Under the pieces are notes generated by a model. That model did not search any database. It was given only the letters and a program-made list of their open reading frames with translations, and had not been told where the DNA came from. DNA of 43,732 bases, from positions 1 to 43,732 of the forward strand of contig JAPOWK010000106.1 of the NCBI GenBank assembly GCA_026707665.1, given 5' to 3'. Both the position numbers and the translations under genes were made by a program. Shown one piece after another: positions 39,154 through 43,732 of the stretch (the stretch's first letter is position 1; the number at the start of each line of letters is the position of its first letter). Origin of the DNA: Chloroflexota bacterium (lineage in GTDB: Bacteria > Chloroflexota > Anaerolineae > Aggregatilineales > Phototrophicaceae).

Positions 39154-41339
39154 TGAGCGAAAACGCCTTCTACAAGCTCGCGCCCTTCATCCAGGAATAC
39201 ATCTATCGCCACAAATGGGAAACGCTTCGCGAAGTACAAGCGAAAGCCATCGACGCCATCATTGACGGGCCCAATCACGTCTTGATCTGCAGCGCCACCG
39301 CCAGCGGCAAGACCGAAGCGGCGCTCCTTCCCGTCATCACTGAGCTCGACCGCGATCCGCCGGCTTCCATCGGCGCGCTTTACATTGGTCCGCTAAAGGC
39401 GCTGATCAACGACCAATTTCTCCGCATCACCGGCTTGCTCGAAGACAGCGATATCCCGGCGCAGAGCTGGCATGGCGATGTGTCTCAATCCAAGAAACAG
39501 CGCTTTCTGCAACGCGCGCGCGGCATCCTGCAAATCACGCCCGAGTCGCTGGAAGCGATGTTGATGCATCGGACCTTTGAACTCAGGCGCCTCTTCGGCG
39601 ACTTGCGTTTTGTCATCATTGATGAGGTTCACGCCTTCATCGATTCGGATCGCGGCCGGCAAGTGATGTGCCAGCTGGAGCGTCTTGAGCGCTTTCAATC
39701 GGCGCCAGCTCGGCGAATCGGACTGTCCGCCACCTTGGGCGAGCCGGAGCTAGCGATGGACTGGCTCCGCGGCCGCTCAAGCCTCGGCGTGGAAAAGATC
39801 ATGGGGCCGGGCAAGTCCGAGCTTGAGCTCGCCGTTAAGTATTTCCTCTTGCCTTCCGAAGACGAAGGCCCGCCGAGCGACCTGGATGCGCTGCTGGTCG
39901 ACACAGAGCAATACTTTATGGACATTCACCTGATGACGCGGCGGTCGCCAAAGACGCTGATCTTCGCCAATAGCCGAAGCGCGGTGGAAGAGATCAGCCT
40001 GAATATGCGGCGGATTTCCGAGCGCGACAGCCTGCCCAACTTTTATCATGCGCACCACGGCAATGTCTCGGCGCCCTATCGGGAGAGCGCGGAAGCGGCG
40101 ATGAAAGAAGAAAACAGACCGGCCTGCGTCGCCGCGACCGTCACCCTGGAGCTCGGCATTGATCTCGGGCAGCTGGATCAAGTCTTGCAGATTAACGCCA
40201 CCCACTCCGTCGCCAGCTTTGTGCAGCGCCTGGGCCGCTCGGGCCGCCGTCAAGCGCCGCCGCGGATGTGCTCCTATACCAGTGAGAACCAATCTGAAGC
40301 CGCCCACTTTGGCGAAGAGGTTCCCTGGAACTTGCTGCAAACCCTTGCCATCATTCAGCTTTACGCCGAAGAGAAGTGGATCGAGCCGCCCCAGCTCCCG
40401 CGCCTGCCCTTCAGCTTGCTCTACCACCAGGCGATGAGCATCCTCTATTCACATACTGAGCTGACGCCCCCGCAACTGGCAGAGCGCGTACTGACGCTAT
40501 CGCCGTTCAAAGACGTTGAGGCTGAGCAATTCCGCCAACTGCTGCGCCATCTGCTCGACATTGAACACCTGCAGCGTACCGAAAGGGGCCGCTTGATCAT
40601 CGGCTTGAATGCGGAAGACATCGTCAACAACTACCGCTTCTATTCGGTCTTTATGGTCGCCGATGAGTTCCGCGTTCGCGACAAGTCCCGCGAGATCGGC
40701 ACGATTCCCGACGCGCCTGATGTCGATAGCACGCTGGTGCTCGCGGGATTCATGTGGCGCGTCCTAAGCGTGGACACCGAACGCCGCATCGTTGAAGTGG
40801 CGCGGGCGAAAGGCCGGGGCACAACCCGCTGGACCTCTCCGGGTATCGAGATTCACACGCGGATTCTGCAGAAGATGCGCCAGATCCTGCTGACCGACTC
40901 CGACTTTGTTTACATGACCGAGCGCGCTCGCCTGCGCCTGGGGATCGCTCGACGGGCGGCGCAGCGGGTAGATCTGGCGGCCTCATCGATTTTGCCCTTG
41001 GCTGACAATCGTTTCCTTCTCTTCCCCTGGTGCGGCACGCGGCAGTTCGCCACCCTAGCCCTCTTGCTTCGACACAGCGGCATTGGTGTGCCTGATCAGG
41101 ATCCGCCTTACTATCTGGTGCTGGAGGCGTCTCACGCTTCCGCCGCCGACTTGAGGGAGCAGCTGCGGCGTCAATGCCAAGATCACCCAACACCCGAGGC
41201 GCTCGCCAAACCGGTCAGCGAATACAACCTCCAGCGCGACAAATATGACCGATTCGTTCCTGCGCCCTTGCTGCGCGAGGCCTACAGTGCAGATTATTTG
41301 GATATTCCGGGAGCGGTAGAGAGTATTTCACGGCTTTGA
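39153..41339 (+). CDS. BrxHI/Lhr-like superfamily II helicase
   Basis: This 728-residue DEAD/DEAH-type helicase has all core motifs: Q-type region LREVQAKAID, Walker A SATASGKTE (47-55), DEVH (157-160), SATLG (192-196), FANSRSAVEEI (271-281) and motif VI QRLGRSGRR (358-366). An Lhr-like accessory region follows. In BREX type 2, a helicase of this size (BrxHI) accompanies BrxD. Here ATG 39153 overlaps the BrxD-like stop by one base. It probably remodels DNA for the system. Full-length Lhr helicases are around 1500 residues, so this is the short form. No methyltransferase, PglZ or PglX gene is nearby in the window. Confidence 0.9.
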   Translation: MSENAFYKLAPFIQEYIYRHKWETLREVQAKAIDAIIDGPNHVLICSATASGKTEAALLPVITELDRDPPASIGALYIGPLKALINDQFLRITGLLEDSDIPAQSWHGDVSQSKKQRFLQRARGILQITPESLEAMLMHRTFELRRLFGDLRFVIIDEVHAFIDSDRGRQVMCQLERLERFQSAPARRIGLSATLGEPELAMDWLRGRSSLGVEKIMGPGKSELELAVKYFLLPSEDEGPPSDLDALLVDTEQYFMDIHLMTRRSPKTLIFANSRSAVEEISLNMRRISERDSLPNFYHAHHGNVSAPYRESAEAAMKEENRPACVAATVTLELGIDLGQLDQVLQINATHSVASFVQRLGRSGRRQAPPRMCSYTSENQSEAAHFGEEVPWNLLQTLAIIQLYAEEKWIEPPQLPRLPFSLLYHQAMSILYSHTELTPPQLAERVLTLSPFKDVEAEQFRQLLRHLLDIEHLQRTERGRLIIGLNAEDIVNNYRFYSVFMVADEFRVRDKSREIGTIPDAPDVDSTLVLAGFMWRVLSVDTERRIVEVARAKGRGTTRWTSPGIEIHTRILQKMRQILLTDSDFVYMTERARLRLGIARRAAQRVDLAASSILPLADNRFLLFPWCGTRQFATLALLLRHSGIGVPDQDPPYYLVLEASHASAADLREQLRRQCQDHPTPEALAKPVSEYNLQRDKYDRFVPAPLLREAYSADYLDIPGAVESISRL

Positions 41340-41605
41340 CCGAGTTAGATAAGCGGGCTGATTGCACTTGTCGCGCAAGTGACCAACAGTACTTGATGAA
41401 TTCTCCTCAACCGCAGTAGATAGAAACGCCTACGGATCCCCGGATCATCATCGGCTGGCCGGGCATGTAGCAGGGTGGCGGCGGCGTTGGCATGGCCGGC
41501 TTGCGTCTGCATATCCGGCGAGGCAGTGGGCGACCCTATTGACCATCGAGGACACGGTGGCGACGATCGTCCCTTGGTCAAATCAACCAGAATCCGTCCT
41601 AAAAA
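41340..41605. other. Gap after the helicase gene
   Basis: About 265 bases with no gene. A 6-bp hairpin CACTTG (41365-41370) / CAAGTG (41376-41381) lies 26 bases after the helicase stop and could contribute to termination, but it has no U run. The rest shows nothing I recognise. Confidence 0.4.
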
Positions 41606-41632
41606 TTGTAGAAAAAAATTGCGCGATATACT
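41606..41632 (+). promoter_or_regulatory. Promoter of the first tandem binding-protein gene, with A-tract spacer
   Basis: TTGTAG (41606-41611), a 15-base spacer that contains seven consecutive A residues (41612-41618), and TATACT (41627-41632), 48 bases before the ATG at 41681. From 41620 onward the leader matches the second copy (43532 onward) nearly base for base. Confidence 0.5.
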
Positions 41633-41680
41633 CACAGTCGGAAGACATTTCCCAAGAATAGTATAGAGAGGAAAAGACTC

Positions 41681-43204
41681 ATGTACAAACAGTCCAGGAC
41701 TCGCTCCATTTTGGCGGTGATCGTTCTTGCAGCGCTTGTGCTGGCGCTGACGGCGACCGTCGGCGCGCAAGAAGACATCCGCGGCGTATTGCGGCATTTG
41801 AAGGCCGGCACTACGCCCGCCAGTAACCTCGATCCTCATGGACCGAATGCGGAAGGACTCGTCCTGCAGTATGTCTGGAATCAGCTGACTCGCTTGGATA
41901 TAGGCGCGACCTTCGTCGTCCCCGATTTGGCCAAATCATGGGAATCGGACGAAACGGGCAAAGTATGGACCTTCCATCTCGAACAGGGTGTGAAGTTTCA
42001 TGACGGGTCGGATTTCACTTCGGCCGACGCGCTCTACAGCATTCGGCGTGTCTTGGATCCGGACACGGGCTCGCCTGTCAGAGACAAATACCTGATCATC
42101 GACGAGGAGAATATGTCGGCGCCGGACGACTACACCATCGTGATACCGCTGCATCAGGTTGACGTTGAATTCCCCCTCAGAGTGTCGGAAAAGCGCTTGG
42201 TAATGATCCCTGAAGGCAGTGGCGACACCATTGCCGAAACCGGCATCGGCACTGACGCCTTCTATGTCGTGGAGCAGAATCCGGTAGGGCTAACGGTGTT
42301 GGCGGCTTTCGACGATTATTGGGAGGGACCGCCAGGGTTGGCCGGCATTGAACTCCACCACGTCTCTGGCTCAGCTGGCATTGCTCAGGCGCTGCTCACG
42401 GATCAACTTGATTACGTGGGAATCGGTCAGATTAAGGCTGAGAATTTCGCCCTATTCGAGGGGAACGATGATTTCACCTTCCTGATTCAGGACTCTGGCG
42501 GTTTTACCCAGATTGCGATGGATGTCACGCAGCCGCCCTTCGATGACCTGCGCGTGCGCCAGGCGTTTAAGCTGGCTCAGGATCGCCAGGAGACGCTTGA
42601 GGTGGTCTATGCCGGACAAGGCGACATCGCCTGTGATACCTCCGTCTGGAAGAAAGACCCCTATTTCCTTGAGCAGGATTGTTCGCGCGACGTCGAGAGA
42701 GCCAAGGAACTGTTGGCTGAAGCGGGTTACCCCGACGGCATCGATGTCGTGCTGACGGTCGGCGATGTCTATCCCACGCTGGTTCCGCTGGCTGTCGCCT
42801 ACAAGGAACAGGCGGCCGAGGCCGGCATCCGAATCGAGATCAACCAAGTGCCTGCCGACACCTACTACCCCGATCATTTTGGCAAGAACGCTTTCTACCT
42901 TGATTGGTGGGGCCAGCGCCAGGCGTCATCCGGGATGAAAGAGCTCTTCGGCTGTGGGTCGGGCAACAACATGTCCAAATGGTGCAGCGAGGAATTCGAA
43001 CAGCTGCTGATCGACGCGGGCGCCGAGCTTGACTTTGACAAGCGCAAAGAGCTTTTGGGACAGGCTCAGGTATTGGTCGCGCAAGAGAGCGGCACGATGA
43101 ACCCGGTCTTCTTCACCGCCGTTGACATTTTCAATTCCCGCGTCAAGGGCGTGACCAGAAACTTCACCGAGTACATCCATCTCTTCTATATCGAGGAGGA
43201 CTAG
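41681..43204 (+). CDS. ABC substrate-binding protein, family 5, tandem copy 1
   Basis: This 507-residue secreted family-5 receptor has a signal peptide ending TVGAQED, then FHLEQGVKFHDGSDFTSADALYSIRRVL near residues 98-125. Later come RVRQAFKLAQDRQETLEVVYAG near 295 and CGSGNNMSKWCSEEFEQLL near 425. A ligand-binding role in the oligopeptide/opine class is clear; the ligand is not. Its leader and signal peptide are nearly duplicated at 43532-43732, showing a recent tandem duplication. The two-cysteine CGSGNNMSKWC pattern and C-terminal layout differ from the receptor at 27151, so they probably bind different ligands. The ribosome site is AGAGAGGA at 41665-41672. Confidence 0.93.
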   Translation: MYKQSRTRSILAVIVLAALVLALTATVGAQEDIRGVLRHLKAGTTPASNLDPHGPNAEGLVLQYVWNQLTRLDIGATFVVPDLAKSWESDETGKVWTFHLEQGVKFHDGSDFTSADALYSIRRVLDPDTGSPVRDKYLIIDEENMSAPDDYTIVIPLHQVDVEFPLRVSEKRLVMIPEGSGDTIAETGIGTDAFYVVEQNPVGLTVLAAFDDYWEGPPGLAGIELHHVSGSAGIAQALLTDQLDYVGIGQIKAENFALFEGNDDFTFLIQDSGGFTQIAMDVTQPPFDDLRVRQAFKLAQDRQETLEVVYAGQGDIACDTSVWKKDPYFLEQDCSRDVERAKELLAEAGYPDGIDVVLTVGDVYPTLVPLAVAYKEQAAEAGIRIEINQVPADTYYPDHFGKNAFYLDWWGQRQASSGMKELFGCGSGNNMSKWCSEEFEQLLIDAGAELDFDKRKELLGQAQVLVAQESGTMNPVFFTAVDIFNSRVKGVTRNFTEYIHLFYIEED

Positions 43205-43263
43205 AACCAGCGCTTGCTGGGCTAGTCCCCAGTCGGCATGCCCTTCTCCGATATGGATTCTCG

Positions 43264-43311
43264 TGTAGGGGCGTCTGACGGTCAGTGTCTACGCGACCCG
43301 CCGAGACGCCC
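43264..43311. repeat. 48-base structured repeat, copy B
   Basis: Second copy of the element at 9407-9454, same length, 41 of 48 positions identical. The outer stem (GGGCGTCT / AGACGCCC) keeps pairing although one base pair is swapped. It lies in the gap between the two tandem receptor genes. Confidence 0.75.
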
Positions 43312-43339
43312 TCATCGCAGGCATCCGAATTATTCCTGT

Positions 43340-43360
43340 GGGCGTTTCAGCGAAACGCCC
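43340..43360. repeat. GGGCGTTTC palindrome
   Basis: A 9-bp perfect inverted repeat GGGCGTTTC / GAAACGCCC with loop AGC, followed by CTACAG. It has the same 9-3-9 architecture and flank as the repeats at 2010 and 3897, with different arm sequence. Confidence 0.7.
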
Positions 43361-43472
43361 CTACAGCTTTCGTTGCAATGTGGAATGCGGAATAAGGCGA
43401 AACCCTTTGCATGGATGGGCGGCGGCATTGTCGCGCGTGTGGCTACAAGGTTTCACATAAATTTTGGCTGTA

Positions 43473-43494
43473 GGGGTCAGACGGTGGTTGACCC
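43473..43494. repeat. GGGTCA/TGACCC inverted repeat
   Basis: A short stem GGGTCA/TGACCC with a loop of about nine bases, preceded by CTGTAG. It is a weak relative of the other palindromes in this gap. Confidence 0.4.
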
Positions 43495-43514
43495 GTCGCC
43501 ATAGCGGCCAAAGT

Positions 43515-43544
43515 TTGCAATCCCCCCCCCCTGCGCGATATACT
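43515..43544 (+). promoter_or_regulatory. Promoter of the second tandem binding-protein gene, with poly-C spacer
   Basis: TTGCAA (43515-43520), an 18-base spacer containing ten consecutive C residues (43522-43531), then TATACT (43539-43544). The spacer length depends on the C tract, so slippage could change promoter strength. The sequence from 43532 to the ATG is shared with the first copy. Confidence 0.5.
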
Positions 43545-43593
43545 TACAGTCGGAAGACATTTCCAAAGAATAGTATAGAGAGGAAAAAGACTC

Positions 43594-43732
43594 ATGTACG
43601 CACAATCCAGGATCCGCTCTCTAATCGGAGTGACATTTGTTGTAGCGCTTGTGATGGCGCTGACGGCGATCGTCGGAGCCCAGGAGGACACTCGGGGCAT
43701 ATTGCGCGCGCTCAAGGGTAGCTCTTCTGCCG
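43594..43732 (+). CDS. ABC substrate-binding protein, family 5, tandem copy 2 (N-terminal fragment)
   Basis: Only 46 codons are inside the window. The start is ATG 43594 with AGAGAGGA upstream, as in copy 1. The translation MYAQSRIRSLIGV, then ALVMALTAIVGAQEDTRGIL, parallels the copy-1 signal peptide and mature start closely. It is a paralogous secreted receptor; divergence in the first mature residues (RALKGSSSA versus RHLKAGTTPA) suggests the copies are no longer identical in binding. Confidence 0.88.
   Translation, partial: MYAQSRIRSLIGVTFVVALVMALTAIVGAQEDTRGILRALKGSSSA

Noticed and set aside
34983..41339. Calling the trio a complete BREX type 2 system
   Set aside because: No PglW, PglX, PglY or PglZ gene is within the window; only the ATPase and helicase components are BREX-like.
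43264..43494. CRISPR-like array in the gap between the tandem receptor genes
   Set aside because: The palindromes differ in length and sequence and are not regularly spaced; they are separate REP-like elements.

Overview
The window is about 43.7 kb of moderately GC-rich bacterial chromosome. It is dominated by secreted binding proteins, ABC permeases and catabolic enzymes. I infer a Chloroflexota-like heterotroph (Anaerolineae/Caldilineae type) from the mix of families: Uma2 proteins, DUF433/DUF5615 pairs, LLM oxidoreductases beside a dihydropyrimidinase, and many GGGCGACC-type intergenic palindromes. No rRNA, tRNA or marker gene is present, so this assignment is soft. I saw no tRNA, rRNA, CRISPR array, transposase or integrase.

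Region 1 (1-12648) looks like reductive pyrimidine (or hydantoin) catabolism. The minus strand carries a class III aminotransferase and a THI5/NMT1-type ABC importer: two permeases (one with a large extra N-terminal region), an ATPase and a truncated binding protein. The plus strand carries malonate-semialdehyde dehydrogenase, a small unknown protein, a DUF433/DUF5615 toxin-antitoxin-like pair, beta-ureidopropionase, an LLM flavin oxidoreductase, a Uma2 protein and dihydropyrimidinase. Together these would take dihydropyrimidine to beta-alanine, malonate semialdehyde and acetyl-CoA. The first-step dihydropyrimidine dehydrogenase is not in the window.

Region 2 (12778-13882) holds a second Uma2 gene and a small secreted protein of unknown function.

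Region 3 (13997-22155) is an ascorbate/3-keto-L-gulonate-type pathway. A minus-strand operon encodes a UlaG lactonase, a sugar ABC importer (binding protein plus two permeases), UlaD, UlaE and a PfkB kinase. A SorC-family regulator is divergent. The usual UlaABC phosphotransferase is replaced by an ABC importer plus a kinase.

Region 4 (22327-34510) holds a secreted double-domain M16 peptidase, an M20-like protein with unusual metal-site residues, a family-5 (oligopeptide-type) binding protein with DppB/DppC permeases, an aminopeptidase/NicX-like protein, an aldo/keto reductase, a DUF3830 protein and a phosphotriesterase-family hydrolase. This looks like a scavenging and catabolic cassette of unknown substrate, with no ATPase of its own.

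Region 5 (34983-41339) is the most interesting part: three tightly packed genes. They encode a TerB-N/TerB-C protein whose N-terminus resembles the module found in front of Mrr-type restriction nucleases, a BrxD-like ATPase (DUF2791) and a BrxHI/Lhr-like helicase. It looks like a compact anti-phage or DNA-processing system built from BREX-related motors without methylase or PglZ.

Region 6 (41345-43732) holds two tandem paralogous family-5 binding proteins, the second truncated by the window end. Their leaders are nearly identical, and each has a different homopolymer tract just upstream of the same -10 box.
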